DNA from: Oscheius sp. JU75
Lineage: Eukaryota; Nematoda; Chromadorea; Rhabditida; Rhabditidae
DNA: 64,000 nucleotides
Direction: 5' to 3'
Assembly (NCBI GenBank): GCA_037178855.1
Contig: JASJZC010000004.1
Coordinates: 7,812,001 to 7,876,000, forward strand
Shown: positions 36,086 through 49,300 of the stretch, one piece after another
Position numbering within the stretch: the stretch's first letter is position 1
Layout: the number at the start of each line of letters is the position of its first letter
Translations under genes and position numbers: made by a program
The notes under the pieces: generated by a model
Databases searched by the model: none
The model's input: only the letters and a program-made list of their open reading frames with translations
What the model was told of the DNA's origin: nothing

Positions 36086-37263
36086 ATGCCGACAGTTCTG
36101 GGCATAGCCCCGTCCCGATTTGCCTTCGCCTATGTGGATGAACTCCTAGCCTGCTTCAGCACACACCCTCAAAAGTCTACCCAGCAGATTTTTCAGGTGG
36201 GAACATTAAATTAAATTAAAGAAAATGTGATTTTTTATGGGGTAACATAGCTAGAAATTCCTGAGTTACTGTTCAGACAATTGTTCTTGGTTCTCGAGGA
36301 GAGACAGAGACGATACTCTCTCAGAAACCTGAAAATCTCTTGTGTCTCTAGAAAATCCGACTCCTCCGACAAATCACGAGGGTTCAGAGACTCTTTGGCA
36401 ATGTTTTTTTTAATCAAATGACATGATGACAGACATTTTCATTTTCAGCGCCTTCTCATTACAGCCGGTCGAGAAGTCGATGCTGTCTCCGAGTACATCG
36501 CTCGGGTCCTCCTGAGCAGTATTGGCTATGGCGAGAGCATTCCCGGTGTCCTCAGCGAATCGGCAGGGGCCAATCTTTTCAAATTGGTAAAAAGGATACT
36601 GTTTTTTTTTCATAAAGTAAACAGATTTGCCGCTATGGGATGGAAGAAATGACTGGAAGAAATGAGGTGGAGATGCGAGGAGCTACAAGTCTTCTTCTGT
36701 ACCTAGCTGAGGTGTAAGTCGAGCTTGAAAGACAGAGAGACAGCCAGGCAGAAGGATAAAGAGACTGAGAGACTGGGAGACAGTTGGACAGAGAGACATC
36801 TAACTCTTATTTCAGCATGTCCGAGCATCTCTCTCTCCCTCACTCCTTTGTCGGATCGGCCAAATTCTACCGCCGAGTCAAAACCGCTGCAGCAGCGAAT
36901 GCTGAAGGACACGAGCCGTGTAAAAATGTAATTCCTGTCATTTTTTGGAAAAAATAAGAAGTTCAGGACTGTTTCCAGCACTTAATAATGGACGATCCTC
37001 ACTTGCAAGCAGGCTTTGCTACCCTCTTGACCGTCATAAATGAGCTGGAGCCTCTTGTTGATCAGCTGATCGAGGACGGTCTCGGCACTATGGTCGAGGA
37101 GTTCCAAGCCCGTACTGCATCGGTTCTGTGTCATTTTATGGATATTTGCAGGCCAGACACGGTATCCGCTACGGGTGGAATACTTCCAAACCATTGTACA
37201 CTGCTTCCTGAAGTCCAAAATGCCTGCTGTCTGTGCTCTGGGTGTCTGTAGACTCATCAATAG

Positions 37264-37300
<37 letters not shown>

Positions 37301-40300
37301 AAGACCAACAAATTGTCTTAACATCTGGATTACAGGTCGTCCACGATACCTCGAGAGAACCCATAAAAATGAAGAGACCACTGCAACCACTGCTCTTCAA
37401 CCTCTTGGCTAAAAAGAAGAACGTCAATTCGAATCTCTCCCTCGAAAAACTGTTTTTTCAAGCTGCCGATGTAGTCAGAAAGGGCTGCAGCAGTCTAGGA
37501 GTAAGTTCTTGACAAAATCATAACGTCAGCCTCATTAGGAACTGGAATTTCTGGTCAGTGAATGTCGAGCCTATCGGCTGACCCATGCTCTGACGGCCGA
37601 TGCTGGAAAATTGACACATACTCCAGCGGGATGCAGGGAGTTTCTGAAGACGGTAAGTTTCCAAGTCTCTCTCTCTGTCTTTTAGTCTCCCAGTCGCTTT
37701 GTCTCTATGTCTCCGTCTCTCTTCGTCACTCTGTCCCATTGTTTCTCTATCTCTCTGTCCATCTATCTCTCTGTTCTTCTGACTCTGTGTCTCTGTTTCA
37801 TCTCCCCACCATTTTCATTTACAGGAAATTCCAAATCCCCTCTTTCTCACCGCAGACTCCATAGCCAATGCCATCGTTGCCATGATCACCTCGGATCTGC
37901 GGATTGGAGCTAAGTAAGTACTGATCCCTCCACGCTACTGTTTCTTCCAGACCCAAATCTGAGACAGGCGGCCGCCTACCCTGGTCACCTACCATCCTCG
38001 CGCGCGAACTCACCGAGTACAACAACATGGTAGTCAGTTTCTCTCTCCCTTACTCTCTCTTGTTCAGACCAGACAAAAATGGGCTCAGGTCTTCGCCGAG
38101 CTCGACCAGCCCAACTTCCGCTTCGTCTCAGAGGCTGGCATAATCTTTTTTATACAGTTTTTCGAGGCAACCAGCTACGGATTCCCCATGCACATCATGT
38201 TCGAGAAGTGGGATTTTGTGTAAGTTTGGTGACAGTGACAGTGACAAAAAGAATCCAGGGACGGTCAGCTGGACTTTCTCGAGCGTGTCATCCGGAAAAG
38301 GGAGGGCGGATTCATAGATCTGTACACCTACAAGGCTTCGGACCTTTCATGTCTGGAACCAAATCCGAATCCGGACTTTTTGTACAGCAACATGTGAGCT
38401 TGACAGGAGAGGCTATGACCAGGTGGCTTTCAGGCGGTGTCTGGAACTATATAACATTTTATTGATCATTGAGCATACTCATCCCGGTTGTAAGGGTAGA
38501 GTACAGGACATAGTCGACTATATGATCTCACAATATCCAGAAGTTGTCTTCGTTAGCATGTTCCAGTTGACGGTGAGTGAAGGAGACTGAGAGACAGAGA
38601 GATAGAGAGAGATAGGGAAGCAGAGAGACAGATTATTTTCAGGAATGTTTTACGCAATACGCGATCCACATTATGCTGATGTCACTGGAGCCGTTGGTCG
38701 AGAAACTACACAAAGAAGAGGACCCCAAACCTCTACGAAGAATCTTGAAACATGCTGTCTCACTGAAGGATCATTTTGTAGTCCCAGTGTCTATTATACA
38801 ACCACAAAGTTTAGATGATGGATCGCGAGGTGACATGCCGCTCCGTCGCCAGCCTAATCATCAGACAGAACCAAATGCACTTCATGACCAGTGCTCCGAG
38901 CAAGATCGAGTTTACTCAACGCTGTCTCAGGGTATGTCTCACTGTCTCTATATCTCCCTATCTCCAGAGAAGTGAAACAGTTATTTTTTCAGCTAATGCA
39001 CGACGTGGACAAGGGCATAATAAAGTACGCCCTGGAACACTGTGACATGGAGAGTTCTTTCGAGCTGGCGTTGGTCTGTCATGGCCTCGGCTTCTGTAAC
39101 TTTGATGAGTATTTGAGGACGAGATTGAACTTGGATGAGGTAGGTTATAAAAATTCATATTAAATCAAAACCTCCGCTTCGAAAACCAGTGTGCTCTGGC
39201 GAGTCTCACTGCCCTCGAAAGTAATTTTATCGTCTTTTTCAAGCTGAAAACTCCAAAATGAGAATAAACAAGGCCAGACATAGTCAGCTACAAAACTTGC
39301 CCAAGACCTTCCTCTTTCAGAAGCAGCTGCTTCGCTTCCTCGTCAAGGAGCTCAAGAACAAGAAGTTCTACGGCTACACTACATTTTTTGTGGAGAAGGT
39401 GACCCATTTTCTACAGGAGAACCTTGGCCGTCTGAAGAGACACGATCTGGAGCCGCCAGCTTTCTTGAAATCGGTCCCGAAGCCCGTTCCTGTAGCCGCT
39501 GTGGCTCCACCTAAAAATGAGGCCAAGAAGAAGGTGAAGAAGGAGAAAAAGCCAAAGGTTGAGGTCGAGAAAGTCGAGCCGGATCCTCCGAAACGTGACA
39601 TTTTCGATGAGATCTGCATCGAGATTGACCCTGACACGTTGCCGGAGGATCTCAGGAGAGAACTGATGGGGTCACCTGAGCCAGACAGGCCTAATGTTGA
39701 AGAAATTGCGACTACTTCAGTGTCTTTTCCTGCCGTGGAACCTGTCATTAAGGAAATTTCGGAAATTCCTGGACCTTCTTCCGTCGTTGAGCCTGTCAAA
39801 ACTGTTCCTGACGAGGTTCGAGCCGCCGGACCAGCGGTTGAAAAAGCAGCTCCGACTCCATTACCTCCTCCAAAGGTCTTATCTACGGCTGTATTAAAGA
39901 CTCCACCATCATCAGAACCGCCTCCTTCGTCAGGTTTTGGCGATCAAACAAAGGTGAGGATGAAAAAAAAAACTCTCGGAAATACGCAAATAACTACATT
40001 TACTCTGTGTTCTACCACTTAGCGATAGGTCTTTGCGAGCTCTACACGAAACCAAAAACGAGCTAAAAAAAATCCGTAGACAAAATTGAAGGAAGAACAG
40101 AGAAATCGAGGAACTTTAAAGGTCTGGCGAACGTAGGTTCCTGTCACGATTCTTGCTTAGGAACCTTACCAAAGTTGTAGGGTTTGCATTTTTCTCATAT
40201 TTCCTTCTTTCTCTTTTCTCCGTTTTGTTTCTCTTTTTTTCCTGCAGAAAATTATCCTTTTGCCTTTTGAAGGAAAAATATCGCAAATAGTCACCAGAGA

Positions 40301-43300
40301 AGAGTGCAACACTTTCGCAATCGACTCCAGCCCTATTTTCCACAGCAAACACATTTTTTATGGCCGAAACACAGGTCCTTTGTCCCATCACCTGATTCCT
40401 CTCATTTTCTCCAACGAGACACGCGGCTTGTCCGCCGTTTACGGGGACCCGGAGCGCACCGCGTCGCGAGCATCGTGAGCGAAGAGCCTCCTCACATGTG
40501 CGATTCGATATTTTCGTCTTAAACTTTGTACTTTCCCTACTTTTTCGGCCAAAATAAAGCCTAAAACCTAGCTCTTCTCTGCAGTGGACCATTGCGAAAA
40601 CAAGCAGAAAACAGCAGTCTCCTATAGGAGCCTCGAGCTCGTCATCTAGTTGTAAAAGGTGTTTTCTTTGTCTAAATACCCAAATTTACCCCAGAAATTT
40701 TCTAGGTTACGAGAGAAAAAGGGAACGTCTCAGTGTCATCGACGAGCGCTACCCCCAAGACATTTCCTCTAAGACCCACATCAGAAACAACGAAAATGCA
40801 GCGCCCATTTGGTAACAATCCAGGCCAGGCGCCTTTCAACCCCCTCAACAACTATATGCAGGTTTGTTTTCAGGTCTTTTTTTGTGAGAAAATGGTAAAA
40901 TTTCAGCAGCAGCCGGCCCAGAGCGCTGCCAACATTGGTCTGGGCAACATCTTCGGCTCGGCGAGCTTCGGCGGCAGCCAGGAGTCCATCAGGGTCAGTT
41001 TATCAGGTCAAAATCCCTCTAACAGAGCTATTTAGCCGCCCGGCTCCCAGATCTTCGGCTCGAATTCGCCAACGAACCAGCCGCGTCCCGGAATGCCACC
41101 CGCGCCGCAGAGGCAGAACTCGAGCTCCTCCTGGAACATCCCGATCGGCGCCACGCGCTCAACTGGCCCTCCGACGCCTCTCCAGCTGGACTTCCGCGGC
41201 CAGGCCCCGCCGATGCAAGATTTCCAGGTAAAAATATTTTTAGGAGAATGATTTTGGAAACCTTTCTGGAGAGGCCTGGGTCCTGGCTTCGTAAACCTGG
41301 CCGAAATGTTCGCTTTGGCCAGACCAGCCTAGTTTGTGGCGAGACGCTTGGTGTATTGATAAGAGACCCGCTGGGTCCCGCCACGAACTAGACTGGCCGG
41401 CCAGCCAGGCCAGGTTTGTGATCTCTGGGCATGCACTGTTAAAAAACCTGGCCGACGCGAATATATCGGTCATGTTTATGACGCCTGCTGGAGCGGGCTC
41501 CTACATGCCTCTTTAGTTATTTTCTTGCTTCAAGATCCATTAAACCTTAGTCCGATTAATTCTATTCGTTTGACTCCTTGCCAGGAAGCAATAGGCTCAA
41601 AAAAAGTGCATGGCTATTCTAGAGCCTGTAATTTTCCTGGAGAGACTAAAAACCATAAACTCACTGTAGTACTTCCAGAGATCGAGCCAGCCGATGCCCA
41701 TCTTCGACCAGGATCTCTCGCAGATGCAGTTCACGGACGACGTCCAGGAGGAGGCCAACGGCTACTTCGAGGCAGTTAGTTTTGAATCTGCCCACGAGAA
41801 AATGACCCCCTTTTTCAGATATACACGAACAAGGCTCACCTGATGACCGTCTCGTCGCTGATCGATCGACTCAAAGGCTGCAAGCAGTCCACAGACAACC
41901 GCGACCACAAGCTGCTGGCCTGCGTGGTGAAGAATCTTTTCGAAGAGTATAAGTTCTTCAACGACTACCCAGATCGCGAGCTGAGGATCACAGCCGAGCT
42001 CTATGGCGGCATCATTCGCGAAGGAATCATCAAGTAGGATGCACCCCGCCCCGACTGATTCATCCCACAATTTTCAGCGAGACGTCGAATCTGCACTTTG
42101 CCACAGCCGTGAGGAAGGTCATCGAGTCGCTGCAGCAACCTCCCAACTCCAATCTCTATACTTTCGGTCTTGTAGCCTTGGAGAACTGTCGCAACAAACT
42201 CTGCACCTATCCGAAGGTAGCAGTTAGGATCCTGTCCACGTTTGCTCTAGCTTTTCCGTTATGGCGCATTCGGATTACGGTTCCAACGTGGTCTGCTTCG
42301 ATTCCACTGACGATTTTTGCTATCTTGCATCTAACTTGCCTCTTTTGTAGGCATCAGAACGTCGCTGAGACTTTTTTCGACATGGCGTAGTCGGCTAGAG
42401 GTCCGATTACGGATCCAGCATGGTCGGGATCAATCCCTTCGAATGGAAAACCTTTTTACACAGTTCAAAAAGTCTTTGGAAACATCTTCGGGTGTATTAT
42501 GACCTGCTAAACTTTTTCAAAATCTTGTTGTTTTTGCACTTATTGATCTTGACTGGTGTGTTTAAATCATTTGGAGCTGGGAATTAGAAAAACCTACGTT
42601 TTGACCTAAAACACGAAACATTAAACCTCCTAAAGATATTCTAGAGCTTCAAAATGGCGTCAGCAATTGTTTGCATGTTTGGGGGAACCTGGAACTTTCT
42701 ACTTTATAATCGAGACTCTATCCGACTGTGTCATGTGCCAAAAGTCTTGATATTTGGAATTAGATAGATCTACAAAGCTCCCCCAATAGCGCATTGCACC
42801 GGCAAATCGATAATGAACTGGCATCATCATGTTTACAGGTCTGCTCCATGATTCATCAGCTGGAGAACTTTCCCCGATTCCCTCGCGGCATCCAGGAGCA
42901 CATCCAGGCCGGAATGAGTGGTGACATCTCCCGCCTCTCAATCAACGCGATTCCGGATACCGGCTCCGGCAGAAGTACGCCTCCCGTCTGGTCAGCACAG
43001 GCCGCCCGAACGACGACGGACAGCCGAAACTCTGCCACGGGTAGTAGCGGCGCGGTTCCGCAGAATAGAACGGTACTTTTTTGTGGACATTTTCCAAAAA
43101 AAAAAAACAATCGTCCTTGGGGCTAAGATTCAAGTATAACTGGCTCCTTTCAACCTTCCGCGGTTTCCGGTCTTCAAACGTAGTTACAGCTCTTCAAAGT
43201 TTTAGTGAAGTCGTTGGTGCGTTGGTAACGCCACTCTAGTACCAGACGACCCGATTCCATCCCCGTGGATGGGGAACTTTTTAAATTGGCTATTTTGAGA

Positions 43301-46300
43301 AGTAAGATACATGGAAAAGGTTGCTATAGTGTAAAGTTGACAGATTGTTGGTCCCAAAGGGGCATATAGTATACTTGTACACTCCAGTCAAAGGTGCATG
43401 TGCATCATTTTCTTTTAAAAATCTATCTTATACACCCATGACGTCATTTTTGTCCAAGGTAGATATGGCTCAAATAAATCTCTAGCAAAAATGACGCCAG
43501 GGGTGTGTCAGGTAGATTTTGAGACAAACGCTCTGACTCGATTTAGAGCCGAGCTGTTTCCTCGAATTTCAGCTAGCACACCCTCAGGCGTCATTTTTGC
43601 TGGAGTTTTCTTGGATGCATGCATATCTTGGGCAAAAAAGACGCCATAGTTGTATGGGTTAACTTTCGAGAAAAACCCTGCCCCAGGTTTGTGCCATCGA
43701 GTCGGGTGCCCAAGCATAGTAAATTCCAAAAAACAGTGTATTTTTAGGGTAACAACGTCTTGTCATACACGAACGTGGACACGCTGGTGAAGGCGACGGA
43801 GAGCGAGGGAGCCGAGGTGGCGCAACCTGCCGAGGCCATCGTGGACAAGATGTCGTTCCTCTTCAACAATCTGTCCCAGACAAACATGGGCGCCAAGAAG
43901 GAGGAAGTACTCGGCCTGATCGCCGATCACGGCGAGCCCTTCATCCGCTGGCTCGCCCAATACATCGTGATGAAGCGCGTCTCGATCGAGCAGAACTTCC
44001 AGCCGCTCTATAACACCTTTGTCCAGGTCCTCGACCACCCACTGCTCGATCTCCACATCAAGAAGGAGACCTTCAGGAATATTCGGGTATTTTTCTTGGA
44101 TTTTTCTAATATTTATCAAAAAATTTAAGATTCTGCTCCGCTCAGACAAGCGCCAAGCTGCCTCGAATTACAGTGATCGCCAGCTGCTGAAGAATCTCGG
44201 AATGTGGCTCGGAGCCATCACGATTGCCAGAAGCAAGCCAATTCTTCTCAATGTTCGTTTTTGACCGTTTTTGAGGAGGAAAAGCGCGTCTCGATCGAGA
44301 AAGGGCGGCAAAAAGTTGGTGCGCAACCTTTGGCGTGTTTCTGGAAATTTCCGCTGTCACAAACTGCCGATTCAGTCAGGATTAAACTTGATCGATCCCG
44401 TGCGTTGCGAGACCATGTGCAGCTTGGGGTTTCATGTTGGATTTATTTGGAAAAGTGAAATGAAAACCGGCGAGAAAGAATGTTTGGACAAGTTATCAAA
44501 TTTGCTGCCATTAAACAGCTCAAATACTATTAATCCCACCAATTTCAGGAACTCGATCTCAAATCCCTTCTCCTCGAGGCCTACTACAAGGGACAGCAGG
44601 AGCTCCTCTTTGTCGTCCCATTCATCGCCAAGATTCTGCTTTCCTGTAGCAAGACACCCATCTTCAGCGCCTCGTGTGCCTGGATCAAATCGATTCTAAA
44701 AGTGCTGGCGGAGTTGCACAATGAGCCGGATCTGAAGATTAATCTCAAGTTCGAGATTGAGGTTCTGTGCAAGGAGCTTAGCGTGGATCTGCAGTCGCTA
44801 CCAATTGAGGGAATCCTTAAGGATACGGACAAGCTCGTACGGGTGCAGCAGCAGCTCTCCGAGATCAAGATGCTCGCCCCGCCGAATCAGTTCCCGAGCA
44901 GCAGTCCGATACCGCGACCGGGAGGAGAGACGCTGCCGGCTCCTGGCAGTGACACGAAACCGTCGACGCCGCAGCCCGACGCGGAGAATGCCGGACCGGA
45001 GCCCGTGCAGCAGAGCCAATTTGCCTATCAGGACATCAATGTGATCAGCTACGAGGGTCTGGCGGAGCACCTGAAGATCAAGCAGAATCTGCCGCTCTTC
45101 CAGGTAATTTGGTGATCTTTTTGGATTGAATATTGCTCGAAATAACTACGCTGCCCCCCAACTTAACCTCAGAGTTGAAAAAGAGGACAAACGGATGTAA
45201 AAATACTGAAAAACTGTCGTGAGGAATGAACCCGGGTTGTTTTGGCATAAAACAAAGACTTTTACCATTACACCACGTGCACAGAAAATAAAAACTGAAA
45301 AACTCGTTTAATAACCAAAACAAGTACGTTGTCATTTGACCGTGTGCCCAAAAAGTAAATCTTTTGTGAGGAATTGAACTCGGGTCATTCTGGCATAAAA
45401 CAAATACTTTAACCATTACATCACGTGCTCAAACACAAAAAAACTTGTGAGGAAAGAAAAAAAAACATCAGATCGGAGAATGATCTTAGGAGAGCGTCCG
45501 AGAGGATTGGGAGAGCCCTCACAACGTGGATGCGAGCGGCTAGGGACCCAATAAAAGAACCCTTCGATACCGTTAAATAAAATGTTCAAATGCTCGAATG
45601 TTGTGGGGAATCAAATCCTCCTGGTTTTTAAACCAAAAAAACGCGTTGCCATTTGATCACGAACTCAAAAAGCAAAGATATTTTGTGAGGAGTCGAACCC
45701 GGGTTGTTCAGGTGTTAAATAAGATCTTAACCATTCAGCTACATGTGAATTAGCGATTAAACGTATTTTTCGGCTCCAAAATCATTATTTCTGGTTTACA
45801 GAATGTAAAAAATAGGAACAAACCCGTTTCGTTCTGGCAACAACCAAAGAGCCTTACCATGCAATAGCGATAAAAATTGTACTTCGGCAGTCAAAACCAC
45901 CATTTTTTTAGCTCCACCCGCACCTGAAGCAGGTCATCCGTCCCTCGCTAACTGTCGCCATCAAGGAACTCATAGGCCCCGTCTCGGAACGTGCTCAGAA
46001 GATCGCCATGACCGTGACGGAAAATCTCATTCGCAAGGATTTCGCCCTGGATCCTAACGAGAAGAATCTGAAAATCGCCTCGTTCCACATGATGCGTGCT
46101 ATGACAGCCGGAATGGCTATGATCACTTGCCGCGATCCGCTGGCCGTCACGATGGCCAATTCGCTCCAGAACGCTTTCAGCAACGCGCTGAGAAATTCTG
46201 TCAACACCCCGGAGAGTGTAAGCTGGTTTTTTTGGCCCGAAATAATGCAAAATCTTCAGGCGAAGATGATCGAAGAAGCCGCGCAAGTGATCACGGCGGA

Positions 46301-49300
46301 TAGTATCGAGTTGGCGACGAATTTCATCGTCAAGACGGCTTGCGAGAAGGCAGCCTCAGAGATGGAGAAGAGACTCGAGCCCGAGTTTCAGAAGCGCATC
46401 CTGGCTCGGCAGGCTGGCAAGCCGTATTGTGACGAGGCCGCTCAAGCTGTGCGTTTTGTCTATTTTTATTTGGGTCGAGGTTGAATTTGGCGCGCAAAAT
46501 TCGGAGGCTCTGAAGCTAGAAAACTGACTTTGACGACAAATCCAATAGTTCCAGGGCCGAACCAGGGCCCCCTTTTTGATGCGTAGTCGGAGAGCTTACC
46601 GGCTGAGCCATTGGTCAAAGATTACATTCCTGACCTGGTTTGCGTTACCTGAACCGCCTAAAGATGTCTTTAATTGATTGGCATGAAAAGGTAAAAACAT
46701 TTGGCAAGTGTAGGGGACGAGTCCTTTTCCGTAGGTAGAGCACTAATCGACTGCACCCTACATCATGCAAAGATCACGCGATTGTTTCCTAGCTTCTTGA
46801 TTTGAGTTAATCAGTCAACTATCGCTTACAATTATGCTCACTTTTTTCAGATCCAATCGGTGATCCCGGAGACGATTGCCTTCCAGGCAGGCGAGACGCC
46901 TAAGGAGCTCATGGATATCTACATGCAGTTCAGCTCGCGAATCTGCGGCTTCAAGCCGTCTGTCAGCGAGGATCTGAGTCCCGAAGCCGCCCGTCCGCTC
47001 GTTTTGACCGAGGCAACAAACGACCATCTGGCTAACCAGCTCACCATGATCATCAAGGAGGTCGATAACACGATGACGGCCCAGCCCAATATCGGAAACA
47101 AGGTAGGAGGCGGGCCATTTTCTCTTACGAAATTTAGGCGTTCCAGGCCTATCAGGCCGTCGGAATCATTCGTGATTTGCTCAGCCAGCTCGCTATGAAC
47201 CCGAGGGACAGTGCGGCTCTCGGAAATGTCATCGGAAAGAGCGTCGAGCACTTTCTGCACGCCTTCCACGTTGATCCGACCACGAAAAGTGAGCTCATTT
47301 TCGTTCGCTGCGGCTTCAGATAGTCACAGTTCACACTCCAAGACACTTTTGAGCCGCTGACTCTACAGTTTCATTATAAACGTGTTCATTTTTTCACAAA
47401 ACAAGGCCTGCTATACCCCTAGAGCTTAGGCTTAGGTAAGATTCTACTAAAAGCGGCCCCTTCTAGCCTAGAAAACTTTTCTCCTGTATTTCTCTTCTCA
47501 AAAAAGCGCGTTCAAAAAGTTACCCACCCACGGGGGATCGAACCCGACTCCTCTCGTTCTAGAGTGGCGCCTCGTACAAATACACCAACTTGTTCACTAG
47601 ATCTTCAAAGTGCTGTAGCTATTTTCGGAGACCGGGGATGACTAAGTATTATTGCATATTCTTACTCTACTCAAACGTTCTACAAAAGGGTACTCTCCAA
47701 ATAGTTAGACAACCGCTGGTATCGAACCCGGATCACCCGCTTCATAATTCCTTAATGTATAAAATAGGCCGCAGACAGACAGACTACGTACAATAGACAT
47801 TTTGCATAATCGTTCCTTTTCAGACCCCCTGGACGTGGAATGGCCGCGCCGCCTTCGTGATCTGTTCATCGGCGTGACAAGACTCTGTCTCAACCTCACA
47901 GCCATCACGGAGATTGCCAGGAAGATCACGAGCACGATCATCAATCTGAACATCGACTACAAGTGGAATGTCGAGGCGATTGAGGTCCTGTACAAGCACA
48001 ATCTAATCCAGACGGCCGTCTTTGACCAGTACATTGCGGACCAGATGCAGACCGGACCCTCGATGGATCAGGCTGCCTTCTTCGCGCAGCGTCTCTACCG
48101 CGTGCTGACGACGCCGGAGACCCGAGCTCAGTTCCAGGCCGTCTTCCCGAATGCGTATCAGCAGCTTGTCAAGATTACGCAGATGGTCCCGGGACGTGTT
48201 CCGGTGCCCGGCGGCGAACCACAGGGACTCAATTCTCCGCTCTTGGAGAACAGTGAGCCGGCTAACGAGCACGAGCTCTCCCAGAAAGTGGTAAGGATCC
48301 ATTTTTTCCTCTCCTGATTCACAGGGTTCCTCCCACACATGGCAGAGATCAGTTGACGTCTGACTAACATGTTTTTGACCATGTTTTCCTGTCTTTCCTG
48401 GCTATTTCGTTCTTGTCAGTCAACTTTTCTCTCTAATCTGGTCTTTTGGACATTTCCATCTGTCAATTTTGCTCTGAATACCCTTCCGACCGAAAAACTG
48501 CTTCAACAGTTCCAATAAAAAGAGGTCTAAATTTAAGAATTTACAGGTCGAGACGGTTCTGCGCGAATGGATCACGATCTGCTACACCCCAGCCGCCCAG
48601 CGCAGTCCCCAGGATGCCCTATCAAGCATGATTCATGTGGTTTGTCTCCGGAACCACTTATAAAATCCGCAATTTAGATGCATGATAACGGTTGTCTCTC
48701 GACGGACGAGAAGGTCTCGTCCTTCTTCAAGACTTGCACTGAGATGTGTGTGGATGTGACAATTAAGATGCAGCGCAACGATCCCGGCACCTCGGCGCAT
48801 CACTCGGCCATCATTCGACAGCGCTGCTACTACACGCTGGACGCCTACGTGAAGCTCATCGCCCTGATGATCAAGTACTCGGACGGGAATCAGACGCAGA
48901 CGAAGATCACACTGTTGAAGAAGATTCTTAGCCTAATTGGCAACGTCCTGGCGATGGATCATGAGACGCGCGGGAAGGATTTTAACGCCATGCCTTACCA
49001 TCGAATCCTGATCACGCTGTTCAACGAGCTCACAACACCGGACGGAACCGCTCTGGACCAGCTCCAGTGGAGTGTGATGGAGGCTTTCGGACAGACATTG
49101 TTCCTGTTGCAGCCGCGCCGCGTTCCCGGCTTCACCTATGCCTGGCTCGACATTGTCGGACACCGAAATGTGATTGGAAAGTTACTGAGTGGACCGCGGG
49201 ACAATCCGGATAGTATCAAGATGCAGGCCATGTACACGCAGCTCATCATCTGTCATCTGAAGTTCATGTCGCCCTTCCTGAGGAACATCCAGATGACGAA

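Noticed and set aside
36086-39953. Idea that the 5' part of CNOT1 is a separate HEAT or MIF4G-type gene
   Set aside because: Its exons align in order with the CNOT1 N-terminus ([10 protein letters not shown] block and following), and phases continue into the undisputed MIF4G part; total length then matches LET-711.
40116-40592. 158-codon minus-strand frame in a CNOT1 intron
   Set aside because: Lys/Arg-rich translation with no domain; lies wholly in intron.
45205-45860. Functional tRNA genes in CNOT1 introns
   Set aside because: Box motifs are present, but acceptor, T and anticodon stems do not pair together in any copy I checked by eye.
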